A stretch of DNA of 64,000 nucleotides from Wenzhouxiangella sp. AB-CW3 (GTDB taxonomy: Bacteria; Pseudomonadota; Gammaproteobacteria; Xanthomonadales; Wenzhouxiangellaceae): assembly GCF_014725735.1 (NCBI RefSeq), contig NZ_CP061368.1, positions 1,751,225-1,815,224 of the forward strand, in the 5' to 3' direction. The notes under the pieces are model-generated. The model saw only the letters and a list, made by a program, of their open reading frames with translations, did no database searches and was not told where the DNA came from. The translations under genes and the position numbers were made by a program. Positions 56,246-64,000 of this stretch are shown here, one piece after another (position 1 is the stretch's first letter; each line of letters opens with the position of its first letter).

Positions 56246-57216
56246 ATCTGCCCTGGCTGGATGAACACAAGCAGTCGCTGGATCGGCGTCTGAACAACAA
56301 CCACCTCGGCCACGCACCTTTGATCCAGGGGCCCAGGGGTGTGGGCAAGCGGGCGCTGGCACATTGGCTCACGGCCCGGATTCTGTGTCTTGAGCCGACA
56401 GATGGCAGCCCCTGCGGGCGTTGTCGTTCGTGTGAGTTGCTGGATCACGGAGCTCACCCGGATTACTTTCCCGTGGCCGTGCCCGAGGACAAACAGGTCA
56501 TCCCGGTTGACCTGGTTCGCGACCTGATCGGGAAGATGCAGTTGACGCCGGCCATCAGCAGAGCCCGGGTCGGCCTGTTCGTGGATGCCGATGCCATGAA
56601 CCGGAATGCGGCCAATGCGCTGCTCAAGACCCTGGAGGAACCGCCGGCCGGCGCCTGGTTGATCCTGTGCAGCGACCAGCCGGCCAGTCTGCCTGCCACC
56701 GTTCGCAGTCGTTGCCAGCGCCTGGTGCTCAGGCCGCCTCCCGGCCAGCAAGCCGATCAATGGTTGTCTGAAAGCTGCCCCGACACCGATGGCCAACGTC
56801 GGGCCGCCGCACTTGCACTGGCCGGTGGCGCACCCCTGGTCGCCCGTGATCTGCTCGAGAAAGAAGAGCTGGAGCGTGGCTTCGGTATCCTCGAGCAGTT
56901 GCTGTCGCCCGAACTCGGCGCACGCTCCGCCGAGTGGCTGCAGCACTGGCAGGTCGATGCTGCCAGCACCTGGCAATGGATCGCGCGCTGGCTGGTCGTG
57001 CTGATGAAACAGGGTGGCGGGGCAGGGGATGACCTGTTCATTCCCGAACGCCAGCAGTTGCCACGCGACCTGCCACCAAGGCAACTGGCCCGTCTGTGGG
57101 AGCGGGCACTGGAGGGTCGTCGCGCCGCCCGGAGCGGGGCGCTGCGACAGGATCTCGCCCTGGGCCAATGGCTGCTAGAATGGCAGTCGATGATCGGAAA
57201 CGGGAACCAGCGCTGA
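56242..57216 (+). CDS. holB: DNA polymerase III subunit delta'
   Basis: Clamp-loader subunit. The 324 residues have a degenerate P-loop (GPRGVGKRALAHW) and the zinc module Cys49, Cys58, Cys61, Cys64 (CGRCRSC). The sensor region RNAANALLKTLEEPPAG and SLPATVRSRCQRL (SRC motif) follow, with a C-terminal collar domain. It shares one base of its stop with the pilZ start. Confidence 0.94.
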   Translation: MNLPWLDEHKQSLDRRLNNNHLGHAPLIQGPRGVGKRALAHWLTARILCLEPTDGSPCGRCRSCELLDHGAHPDYFPVAVPEDKQVIPVDLVRDLIGKMQLTPAISRARVGLFVDADAMNRNAANALLKTLEEPPAGAWLILCSDQPASLPATVRSRCQRLVLRPPPGQQADQWLSESCPDTDGQRRAAALALAGGAPLVARDLLEKEELERGFGILEQLLSPELGARSAEWLQHWQVDAASTWQWIARWLVVLMKQGGGAGDDLFIPERQQLPRDLPPRQLARLWERALEGRRAARSGALRQDLALGQWLLEWQSMIGNGNQR

Positions 57217-57554
57217 TGGCACAGAAGGGCATACTTTCCTACAACGTGAAAGACAAGCAGGAGCTCTATGCTGCCTACATGCCGTTTCTGATCAACGGCG
57301 GCCTGTTCGTGCCCACGCGCAAGAAATTCAACCTGGGCGATGAAGTCCTGATTCTGCTGGGGCTGATGGGCGAGGAGCGTATCGCCATTCCTGGCAAGGT
57401 CGCCTGGCTGACGCCGCCGGGCAGCCAGCATGGCATTCACAGTGGTGTCGGCGTGCAGTTCTCGGATTCGGCCGAAGGAAAGCAGGCGCAAAGCACTATC
57501 GTTTCCCTTCTGGCCGGCATGCTTGAGGGCGATCGTCCCACTCGTACCCTCTGA
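57216..57554 (+). CDS. pilZ: Type IV pilus protein PilZ
   Basis: A 112-residue single PilZ domain needed for pilus assembly, acting with the assembly ATPase side of the system. It resembles the Xanthomonas and Pseudomonas pilus PilZ (GILSYNVKDKQELYAAYMPF, NGGLFVPTRKKFNLGDEV). It lacks the RxxxR motif that other PilZ domains use to bind cyclic di-GMP, as expected for this subgroup. The location after holB is the classic one. It agrees with pilW in this window. Confidence 0.94.
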   Translation: MAQKGILSYNVKDKQELYAAYMPFLINGGLFVPTRKKFNLGDEVLILLGLMGEERIAIPGKVAWLTPPGSQHGIHSGVGVQFSDSAEGKQAQSTIVSLLAGMLEGDRPTRTL

Positions 57555-57595
57555 TCGACCGGCGGATGCACCGCCGGGACGGCTGAATCTCCGCA

Positions 57596-58657
57596 ATGCA
57601 CCGGGCCGTGATCCATGTCGACATGGACGCCTTCTTTGCCAGCGTCGAGCAGCGCGATTACCCGGAGCTGCGTGGCCGCGCGGTGATGGTCGGCGGCAGC
57701 GGCCGGCGTGGCGTGGTTGCCGCGGCCAGCTACGAAGCCCGCCAGTTCGGGGTTCGCTCGGCCATGCCGGCTGCCAGGGCCCGTCGTCTCTGCCCGGACG
57801 GGGTGTTCGTCAAGCCGCACTTTGAGCGTTATCGAGCAGTCTCTTCCGGCATCTTTTCGGTGTTTCGTCAGTGGACATCACAGGTCGAGGGATTGAGCCT
57901 GGATGAAGCCTTTCTCGACGTGAGTGCAGCGGTGGCCGGCGGGCGCAGCATAGAGTCGATCGGCCTGGCAATCAAGACTGTCATTGCCGAACGCTTCGGG
58001 CTGACCGCGTCGGTGGGCATGGCCCACAACAAGCTGATTGCCAAGATCGCCTCGGATTACGACAAGCCCGACGGACTGGTCTACATCCGGCCCGAGCACG
58101 TACATCGCTACCTTGACCCACTGCCCGTGCAGCGGCTGTGGGGTATCGGGCCGCGCAGTGCCGCGCGGCTCAACGATGCCGGTATCTACACCGTTGGGCA
58201 ACTGCGCCAGACCGGCGCGGATGTACTGCAGCAGCTCTTCGGAGCGCAGGGCGGGGAGTTGAAGCTGCGCGCTGCCGGCATGGACGAGCGCCGGGTGCAG
58301 CCGGAGCGCGAACGACGCTCGGTCAGCCAGGAAACGACCCTGCGTCAGGATCTAAGGCAGGCGGCGGATATCGAACATTTGATCGCCCGGCTGTCAGGAC
58401 AGGTGGCCGAACGGCTGCGCAACAAGGGGCTATATGGGAAGACCGTCACCATCAAGCTGCGCTCGGGTGGCTTTTCCACGGTCACGCGCAGTGAGTCGCT
58501 GGAAGGATATACGCGCTGCGAGGCAGTCATCGCGGGCAGTGCCTGCGGCCTTTTCCGACGCTGGGCGGACTGGCGCCGATCATTTGCGCTGCGCCTGGTT
58601 GGCGTCGGGGTGTCCGGCTTGACCGAACACCCCGACGAAACCGAAAGGCTGGACTGA
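57596..58657 (+). CDS. dinB: DNA polymerase IV
   Basis: Y-family translesion polymerase. The 353 residues contain IHVDMDAFFASVEQRDYPEL (metal Asp), AASYEARQFGVRSAMP and the catalytic SLDEAFLDVS. The thumb helix-hairpin-helix follows (LWGIGPRSAARLNDAGIYTV), then a little-finger domain ending at about 345. No clear beta-clamp motif is apparent at the short C-terminus (LTEHPDETERLD). I see no LexA box (CTG-N10-CAG) in the 41-base upstream gap. Its stop lies 1 base from that of fadD on the other strand. Confidence 0.95.
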   Translation: MHRAVIHVDMDAFFASVEQRDYPELRGRAVMVGGSGRRGVVAAASYEARQFGVRSAMPAARARRLCPDGVFVKPHFERYRAVSSGIFSVFRQWTSQVEGLSLDEAFLDVSAAVAGGRSIESIGLAIKTVIAERFGLTASVGMAHNKLIAKIASDYDKPDGLVYIRPEHVHRYLDPLPVQRLWGIGPRSAARLNDAGIYTVGQLRQTGADVLQQLFGAQGGELKLRAAGMDERRVQPERERRSVSQETTLRQDLRQAADIEHLIARLSGQVAERLRNKGLYGKTVTIKLRSGGFSTVTRSESLEGYTRCEAVIAGSACGLFRRWADWRRSFALRLVGVGVSGLTEHPDETERLD

Positions 58658-58658
58658 G

Positions 58659-60356
58659 TCAGTCCTCCGAGCTTTGCGGCTCGCCGTGCTGATCACGGAG
58701 TTCGCGCCGCAGAATTTTTCCGACATTGGTCTTGGGCAGCTCGTCGACAAATTCCACGTACTTGGGCACCTTGTAGCCGGTCAGTTCCCCGCGGCAGTAC
58801 TCTCTGAGCTCCTTGACCGTCAGCGAGTCGTCCTTGCGCACGACCACGACCTTGACGACCTCGCCGGATTTCTCGTCGGGTGCGCCGATGGCACCGACCT
58901 CGAGCACCTTGGGATGTGCGGCGACCACGTCTTCAATCTCGTTGGGATAGACGTTAAAGCCCGAGACGAGAATCATGTCCTTCTTGCGGTCGACAATGTA
59001 GAAGTAGCCTTTCTCGTCCATCTTGGCCATGTCGCCGGTGCGCAGCCAGCCCTCGTCGTCGAGCACCTTGGCGGTTTCCTCCGGTCGGTTCCAGTAGCCC
59101 TTCATCACCTGCGGGCCCTTGACGCACAACTCGCCGGTTTCGTCGACCGGCAGCGGCTTGCCTTCGCTGTCGATAACGCGACACTCGGTTGATGAAATGG
59201 GCAGCCCGATGGCACCGTTGTAGTCCTGCAGGTTCATCGGGTTGATGCAGGCAGCCGGCGAGGTTTCGGTCAGTCCATAGGCTTCGATCAGCGGGGTACC
59301 GGTGGCTTTCTTCCAGCGTTCGGCCACGGCGCGTTGCACGGCCATGCCCCCGCCCAGCGTCATGCGCAGGTTCGAAAAGTCCAGATTCTCGAACCCGGGA
59401 GTATTGAGCAGGCCGTTGAACAGCGTGTTGACGCCCGTGATCGCGGTAAAGGGATGTTTGCCCAGTTCCTTGACGAAGCCGGGCATGTCGCGCGGGTTGG
59501 TGATCAGCACGTTGGTGCCACCGAACTTCATGAACACCAGGCAGTTGGCCGTCAGTGCGAAGATGTGATAGAGGGGCAGGGCGGTGACGATGATCTCCTC
59601 GCCAACCGAGATGTTGTCACCCAGCCAGGCGGAAGCCTGCTGCATGTTGGCCACCATGTTGCCATGCGTGAGCATGGCGCCCTTGGACACACCGGTCGTT
59701 CCGCCGGTGTACTGCAGGAAGGCCAGATCGTCATGGTTGAGAGACACCGGTTCGAACTGGCGTGATGTACCTTGCGAGAGCACGGACTGAAATGACATTG
59801 CATCGGGCAGGCTGTAGGAAGGCACCATCTTCTTGATGTGCCTGAGCACGAAATTCATGATCATGCCCTTGGGAAACCCGACCATGTCGCCCATGGAGGT
59901 CAGGATGACATGCTCGACTTCCGTGTCGTCGATGACCGCTTCGAGCACACTGGCGAAGTTCTCCATGATGACGATCGCCCGGGCCCCGGAATCGTTGAGC
60001 TGGTGCTTGAGTTCCCGAGCGGTGTAGAGCGGGTTGGTATTGACCACGACCAAGCCGGCTCGCAATGCGCCAAACAGGGCAATCGGGTACTGCAGGACGT
60101 TGGGCATCATGATCGCGATGCGGTCGCCCTTTTCCAGCCCCATCTCCTGCATGCGCGCGGCAAAGGCGGCGCTGTGCCGGTCGATTTCACCATAAGTCAG
60201 ACCGGCACCAAAATTGATGTAGGCGGTCTTGTCGCTGTACTCCGAACAGCTCTTGTTGATGACGTCGACGACCGAGTCGAACTCGCTCATGTCGATTTCG
60301 GTCGGAACGCCGGGTGCGTACTCGTCAAGCCATGGCTTGTCGGTCATGTCTGTCAT
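58659..60356 (-). CDS. fadD: Long-chain-fatty-acid--CoA ligase
   Basis: Activates fatty acids to acyl-CoA for beta-oxidation. The 565 residues carry the ATP/AMP motif [30 protein letters not shown], the FACS-type [20 protein letters not shown] with [17 protein letters not shown], and the C-terminal catalytic Lys in [16 protein letters not shown]. The ATG at 60356 or the one at 60347 could be the start. It works with fadJ and the thiolase upstream in the window and diverges from the GCL-like gene. Confidence 0.94.
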   Translation of the reverse strand: MTDMTDKPWLDEYAPGVPTEIDMSEFDSVVDVINKSCSEYSDKTAYINFGAGLTYGEIDRHSAAFAARMQEMGLEKGDRIAIMMPNVLQYPIALFGALRAGLVVVNTNPLYTARELKHQLNDSGARAIVIMENFASVLEAVIDDTEVEHVILTSMGDMVGFPKGMIMNFVLRHIKKMVPSYSLPDAMSFQSVLSQGTSRQFEPVSLNHDDLAFLQYTGGTTGVSKGAMLTHGNMVANMQQASAWLGDNISVGEEIIVTALPLYHIFALTANCLVFMKFGGTNVLITNPRDMPGFVKELGKHPFTAITGVNTLFNGLLNTPGFENLDFSNLRMTLGGGMAVQRAVAERWKKATGTPLIEAYGLTETSPAACINPMNLQDYNGAIGLPISSTECRVIDSEGKPLPVDETGELCVKGPQVMKGYWNRPEETAKVLDDEGWLRTGDMAKMDEKGYFYIVDRKKDMILVSGFNVYPNEIEDVVAAHPKVLEVGAIGAPDEKSGEVVKVVVVRKDDSLTVKELREYCRGELTGYKVPKYVEFVDELPKTNVGKILRRELRDQHGEPQSSED

Positions 60357-60436
60357 ACCCCATTTTTTTCTATGAGTCCTGACCCTGAAGCTTGGCACAG
60401 CTTCGGCCCTGAGACAAGCATCAGCGCTGGCCGTGA

Positions 60437-60444
60437 GGGGGGGG
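60437..60444 (+). repeat. Tract of eight G in the divergent gap
   Basis: GGGGGGGG lies between fadD and the GCL-like gene, outside any coding region. Such tracts can slip during replication, but this one does not fall between the recognised -35 and -10 boxes. Confidence 0.6.
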
Positions 60445-60492
60445 CTGTCCGTGGCCCTGCCGAAGGTCGAACAGGCAGAACGGTGAGTAAAT

Positions 60493-60521
60493 TTGCCCGT
60501 TCACGCATTCGCGTTTATCAT
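60493..60521 (+). promoter_or_regulatory. Promoter of the GCL-like/CBS gene
   Basis: TTGCCC (60493-60498), a 17-base spacer and TATCAT (60516-60521) form a reasonable sigma-70 promoter. The start would be near 60528, giving a leader of about 20 bases. Confidence 0.5.
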
Positions 60522-60547
60522 CCGTTGAAGTTCAGTGAGACTGCGGC

Positions 60548-62464
60548 ATGGGCGAGCAGAACGTAGAGCAGACCTCCGACGAACAGACGCGACGAGCGTT
60601 CATGAAGGCACTGCTCGACGAAGTGCGAGCGCTGGAGGACATGCTTCAGGCCGGGATGATCGAGTCCGGCATTCGCCGGATCGGCGCCGAACAGGAAATG
60701 TTCCTGGTCGATGGGGCCAGCCGTCCGGCCATGACGGCCATGCAGTTGCTCGAGCGGATTGACGACCCCCGCTTTACTCATGAGCTCGGACTTTTCAACC
60801 TGGAGGCCAATCTTTCGCCACTGGAGCTGGGCGGCGACTGCCTGAGTCAGCTTGAGCGCGAGGCCGACGAGGTGTATCGGATGGCCAGGGAGAAGGCCGG
60901 CGAAGTCGACAGCCGGGTGGCCCTGGTAGGCATTCTGCCGACCCTGACCCTCGAGCACCTGAACCTCGAGGCGATGGTTCCCACCGCCCGCTATTTTGCC
61001 CTCAACGAGGCCCTGCTGAGGCTGCGCGGCAGCAATTTTCGCTTTTCCATCAAGGGCATCGATCAGCTTCACTTCAACCACGACAATCTCATGCTGGAGG
61101 CCTGCAATACCAGCTTCCAGGTCCATTTTCAGGTCGGCGCCGACGAGTTTGCGCCGCTCTACAACATTGCCCAGGCGGTTACCGGGCCGTTGCTGGCCAG
61201 TTGCGTCAATTCTCCGATCCTGCTGGGGAAGCGCCTGTGGCACGAAAGCCGGATTGCCGTATTCGAGCATTCCATCGACGCTCGCTCGGAAGCTCATGCG
61301 GCGCGTGGTCACAAGCCGCGTGTTCACTTTGGTGATCAGTGGATCGATCAGTCGGTCATCGAGATCTTTCAGGAAGACATTGCGCGCTTCCGCGTCGTGC
61401 TCACCACCGAATTCGAGGATGATCCCATCGGCATGGTGCGGCGCAACGAGGTACCTAGGCTGCGTGCCCTGTGCCTGCACAACGGTACCGTCTATCGCTG
61501 GAATCGCGCCTGCTACGGCATTTCCGACAACGGTAAGCCGCATCTGCGCATCGAGAACCGGGTCATACCCTCCGGGCCGACGGTGCTTGACGAAGTGGCC
61601 AATGCCGCCTTTTTCTTCGGCATGATGTCCGGTCTGTCGCGCTCGGGCGAGGATATCCGCGACAAACTGGCATTCTCTGACGTCAAAAGCAATTTCCTGG
61701 CCGCCGCCCGGGAGGGTTTGAAGGCCCAGCAGGTGTGGTTTGACGAGCGTCAGATGACCGCCCAGCAACTGATCGTCGAGGAACTGCTTCCGCTGGCCCA
61801 CGAAGGACTGACCGATGCCGGCATCGACAGCCAGGATGTCGAACGTTATCTGGGGGTCATACAGCAACGCGTGGAGAGTCGCATGACCGGCGCGCGCTGG
61901 CAACTCGAGTCGCTTGAGCGCATGGGCGAAAAAGGCAGCCACCACGAGCGGCTGAGGGCGCTGACCAGCAGCATGATCGAGCAGTCCGAGCGCGGCAAGC
62001 CCATCGCCGAGTGGGAACTGGCCGATTGGTGCGGCACCCAGGACTGGCGTGACAGCTACCGAACGGTTGGACAGTTCATGGCTACCGACCTGTTCACAGT
62101 GCGCCCGGACGATATCGTTGATTTTGCCGCCAGCCTCATGGAGTGGCGGCATGTTCGCCATGTGCCGGTGGAAGACGATGCCGGGCAGCTACTGGGTCTG
62201 GTTTCGCACAGACAATTGCTGCGCCTGGTCGCAAGAGGCGGACGGGGTGAGGATGCAGTCACCGTCCGTGACATCATGCGTTCCGATCCGGTAACGGTGT
62301 CTCCCGACACCACCACGGTGGACGCCATTCGTCTGATGCGCGAGAGGCGGCTCAGCTGTCTGCCGGTCGCCGAGGCCGGCAAGTTGGTAGGCCTGGTCAC
62401 CGAGTACGACCTGCTGGTGGTTGCCGGCCGGTTGCTGGAAACCTACCTGGAAACCGGTCGGTGA
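60548..62464 (+). CDS. Glutamate-cysteine-ligase-like protein fused to a CBS-domain pair
   Basis: Encodes 638 residues. The first part (about 25-430) resembles the GCS2/YbdK-type carboxylate-amine ligase fold: RRIGAEQEMFLVD, LFNLEANLSPLELGG, MLEACNTSFQVHFQVG and RIENRVIPSGPTVLDE. These contain the Glu, Gln, His and Arg residues expected around ATP and metal. A helical linker follows, then two CBS domains at about 507-562 (FMATDLFTVRPDDIVDFAAS) and 572-627 (RDIMRSDPVTVSPDTTTVDA), which in other proteins bind adenine nucleotides. Substrate and product are unknown. It overlaps a small lipoprotein gene by 4 bases. Confidence 0.85.
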   Translation: MGEQNVEQTSDEQTRRAFMKALLDEVRALEDMLQAGMIESGIRRIGAEQEMFLVDGASRPAMTAMQLLERIDDPRFTHELGLFNLEANLSPLELGGDCLSQLEREADEVYRMAREKAGEVDSRVALVGILPTLTLEHLNLEAMVPTARYFALNEALLRLRGSNFRFSIKGIDQLHFNHDNLMLEACNTSFQVHFQVGADEFAPLYNIAQAVTGPLLASCVNSPILLGKRLWHESRIAVFEHSIDARSEAHAARGHKPRVHFGDQWIDQSVIEIFQEDIARFRVVLTTEFEDDPIGMVRRNEVPRLRALCLHNGTVYRWNRACYGISDNGKPHLRIENRVIPSGPTVLDEVANAAFFFGMMSGLSRSGEDIRDKLAFSDVKSNFLAAAREGLKAQQVWFDERQMTAQQLIVEELLPLAHEGLTDAGIDSQDVERYLGVIQQRVESRMTGARWQLESLERMGEKGSHHERLRALTSSMIEQSERGKPIAEWELADWCGTQDWRDSYRTVGQFMATDLFTVRPDDIVDFAASLMEWRHVRHVPVEDDAGQLLGLVSHRQLLRLVARGGRGEDAVTVRDIMRSDPVTVSPDTTTVDAIRLMRERRLSCLPVAEAGKLVGLVTEYDLLVVAGRLLETYLETGR

Positions 62465-62919
62465 GGATACTGCACCCGTCGCTGCGATGGCCGATCATGG
62501 TCGCGACCATTGCCTTGCTGTCAGCCTGCTCAACTCCCGGCGCCGATGAAGATCAGATCGCGGCCACACTTCAAGAGATGGCAGCGGCCCTGGCTGACGG
62601 CGATGTGCGTGGTGTGATTGCCCCCGTCGCCGAGGACTTCACGGGCATTTCCGGGGATTTCGACCGGCGCTCGGCCCGCCTGCTCCTGATGCGTGAGCAG
62701 CAGGCAAGGGAACAACTCAATGCCAGGTTGTTCGATGTCGATGTGTCACTGCGTGGCGAGGGAAGGGCAGTGGCCAGTTTCCAGGTGGTGTTGACCGGTG
62801 GCAGTGGTCTGATCCCGGAAACCGGGCGCTGGTACCGGGTGGAGAGCGGGTGGCGTCGTGACGGGGGTGAATGGATGCTGGTGTCGGCCGAGTGGGAAGC
62901 GGTGGCGGGCCGTCAGTAA
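62461..62919 (+). CDS. Small lipoprotein, possibly NTF2-like fold
   Basis: A 152-residue secreted lipoprotein. It starts at a GTG inside the stop region of the GCL-like gene, and has lipobox ALLSAC (Cys23). The mature part alternates helices (IAATLQEMAAALADGDVRGV) and beta strands (AVASFQVVLTGG, WYRVESGWRRDGGEWMLVSA), like SnoaL/NTF2-type lipoproteins. No catalytic residues can be assigned. The tight overlap suggests a shared role with the upstream enzyme, but one is cytoplasmic and the other in the envelope. Confidence 0.8.
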   Translation: MRILHPSLRWPIMVATIALLSACSTPGADEDQIAATLQEMAAALADGDVRGVIAPVAEDFTGISGDFDRRSARLLLMREQQAREQLNARLFDVDVSLRGEGRAVASFQVVLTGGSGLIPETGRWYRVESGWRRDGGEWMLVSAEWEAVAGRQ

Positions 62920-62940
62920 ACGGCCCGCCCCGGGATTTCA

Positions 62941-63801
62941 TCAGACCACGTAGACAAAGATAAACAGTCCGAGCCAGACCACGTCGACGAAGTGCCAGTA
63001 CCAGGCAGCGGCTTCGAAGCCGAAGTGGTTCGCCTTCGTAAAGTGACCTGCCGCACAGCGAATCGTGATGACGATCAGCATGATGGCGCCGATGATGACG
63101 TGCAGTCCGTGGAAGCCGGTCAGCATAAAGAAGGTTGAGCCGTAAATGCCGGAACCCAGCGTCAGGCCCAGATCGCGGTAGGCATGAATGTACTCGTAGC
63201 CCTGAATGGTCAGGAAGATGAGACCCAGCACGACCGTGGCCACCATCCAGAACAGCAGGGCGGTACGGCGAGCCTTCTTCAGGGCCCAGTGCGCCAGCGT
63301 CAGCGTCACGCCCGAGGTGAGCAGAATCAGCGTGTTGATCAGCGGCAGGCCGAAACCGGGAATGGTCTGGAAGTCGCCACCGAGCTCGGCGGGACCATGG
63401 GTTGGCCAGGTTGCATCGTACTGGGGCCACAGGAATTGGTTGGTCATTGCTCCGGTGCCATCTCCACCCAGCCAGGGTACGGCGAACATCCGGGCATAGA
63501 ACAGCGCACCGAAGAAGGCGGCAAAGAACATGACCTCGGAGAAAATGAACCAGATCATGCCCTGGCGGAAAGAGCGGCTGACGGCATCGTTGTACAGGCC
63601 ACCTTCCGATTCACGAATGACTTCGGCAAACCAGCCGAACATCATGTAGATGATGGTTGCGCCACCCAGCGCAAACAGCCATGGGCCGGTGGGTCCACCA
63701 TTCAGCCAGTTGGCCGAACCGATGGCGAAAATGAACATCCCGACCGATCCGACGAGCGGCCATTTGGTGGAATGAGGTACGTAGTAAGCGCCTTGTGCCA
63801 T
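62941..63801 (-). CDS. ctaE: Cytochrome c oxidase subunit III
   Basis: Membrane subunit of the aa3-type terminal oxidase. The 286 residues form about seven TM helices. Conserved features include WFAEVIRESEGGLYNDAV, the SEVMFFAAFFGALFYAR helix, NTLILLTSGVTLTLAHWAL and the closing FHGLHVIIGAIMLIV and WYWHFVDVVWLGLFIFVYVV. A GGGAG site precedes the ATG. It lies 14 bases after ctaG on the same strand, part of a ctaCDGE-type cluster that continues beyond the window. Confidence 0.96.
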   Translation of the reverse strand: MAQGAYYVPHSTKWPLVGSVGMFIFAIGSANWLNGGPTGPWLFALGGATIIYMMFGWFAEVIRESEGGLYNDAVSRSFRQGMIWFIFSEVMFFAAFFGALFYARMFAVPWLGGDGTGAMTNQFLWPQYDATWPTHGPAELGGDFQTIPGFGLPLINTLILLTSGVTLTLAHWALKKARRTALLFWMVATVVLGLIFLTIQGYEYIHAYRDLGLTLGSGIYGSTFFMLTGFHGLHVIIGAIMLIVITIRCAAGHFTKANHFGFEAAAWYWHFVDVVWLGLFIFVYVV

Positions 63802-63815
63802 TGATGACTCCCTGA

Positions 63816-64000
63816 TCAGTCCGCAGCGGCAAGTACTGCGGTGGCTTCTTCATTGTGATAGATGATATACGACAGCGTGACCATGTCGACCCGGTCTGGC
63901 AGGTTGGGGTCGACAATGAAACGCACGGGCATGTCCTGAGACTCACCTGCTCGCAGCAATTGCTCGGTAAAGCAGAAACACTCGGTCTTGTTGAAATACA
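63816..64000 (-). CDS. ctaG: Cytochrome c oxidase assembly protein CtaG (Cox11), C-terminal fragment
   Basis: Copper chaperone delivering Cu-B to oxidase subunit I. Only the last 61 codons are inside the window; the gene continues beyond base 64000. The visible part reads YFNKTECFCFTEQLLRAGES and later VDMVTLSYIIYH. It includes the conserved copper-binding CFCF motif, so the assignment is firm despite truncation. The copper site suggests an aa3 oxidase with standard assembly factors. Confidence 0.92.
   Translation of the reverse strand, partial: YFNKTECFCFTEQLLRAGESQDMPVRFIVDPNLPDRVDMVTLSYIIYHNEEATAVLAAAD

Noticed and set aside
60388-60420. Partial -24/-12 (sigma-54) match TTGGCAC with GC 10 bases on
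   Set aside because: Only the -24 half is good; the -12 half reads CGGC instead of TTGC, and a standard sigma-70 promoter lies downstream.
60518-62161. 547-codon minus-strand frame opposite the GCL-like gene
   Set aside because: The plus-strand frame has clear domains and a promoter; the antisense frame has none.

Overview
This window reads as an uninterrupted stretch of core chromosome from a GC-rich gammaproteobacterium. The gene orders are those of Pseudomonas and Xanthomonas relatives: thrS-infC-rpmI-rplT-pheST-ihfA-merR-tRNA-Pro, rlmN-pilW-rodZ-hisS-yfgM-bamB-der, smc-zipA-ligA, and yceD-rpmF-plsX-fabHDG-acpP-fabF-pabB-pabC-mltG-tmk-holB-pilZ. SMC-ScpAB instead of MukBEF, FolE2 instead of FolE, a MoeB with an N-terminal rhodanese domain and a PilZ-type pilus protein point to the Xanthomonadales/Chromatiales neighbourhood (a Wenzhouxiangella-like organism would fit). 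This placement is inference from gene content, not a sequence search. I see no insertion sequence, prophage, integrase, CRISPR array or rRNA operon, and no stretch above 300 bases without a gene.

Layout. 1-6312: end of thrS, translation genes, IHF alpha, a MerR-like regulator and tRNA-Pro(GGG). 6444-7418: folE2. 7471-10835 (minus): a cell-wall operon of MltD-like transglycosylase, M23 peptidase and an unknown lipoprotein. 11014-14510: rnr, rlmB and a nucleoside deaminase, overlapping or closely spaced. 14580-18682: a small secreted DUF4168 protein, a histidine kinase/sigma-54 activator pair and an OmpA-type lipoprotein. 18683-21111 (minus): scpA-scpB-rluB, with a 158-base overlap between the last two. 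21236-23009: yciI-bolA-PPIase lipoprotein, and queF on the other strand. 23086-29365: smc-zipA-ligA. 29453-30677: a universal stress protein behind an FNR/Anr-like site, tRNA-Asn(GTT) on the opposite strand, and ndk. 30698-38294: rlmN to der. 38266-41959: rhodanese-MoeB, a glutathione-peroxidase-like protein without its catalytic residues, folD, a DUF2937 protein and a CPBP protease. 41968-45425 (minus): thiolase and FadJ-type beta-oxidation pair. 45475-57554: yceF, then the fatty-acid synthesis cluster running into pabBC, mltG, tmk, holB and pilZ. 57596-64000: dinB, fadD, a glutamate-cysteine-ligase-like/CBS fusion with a small lipoprotein, and the start of a cytochrome oxidase cluster (ctaE and partial ctaG).

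The gene sets fit together as translation and RNA turnover (infC, rpmI, rplT, pheST, thrS, hisS, rnr, rlmB, rlmN, rluB), chromosome segregation and division (smc, scpAB, zipA, rodZ, ligA), envelope biogenesis (mltD, M23, mltG, bamB, yfgM, pilW, pilZ), fatty-acid synthesis and degradation (fab genes against fadD, fadJ and thiolase), and one-carbon/pterin metabolism (folE2, folD, pabBC, queF).

No clearly novel multi-gene system is visible. The best leads are individual oddities: the GCL-like/CBS fusion, the tetrad-less glutathione-peroxidase homologue, the histone-like tail on the thiolase, the long scpB/rluB dual-coding overlap, the AUC start of infC, a perfect palindrome at the acpP promoter and an FNR-like site at ideal spacing before the stress-protein gene.
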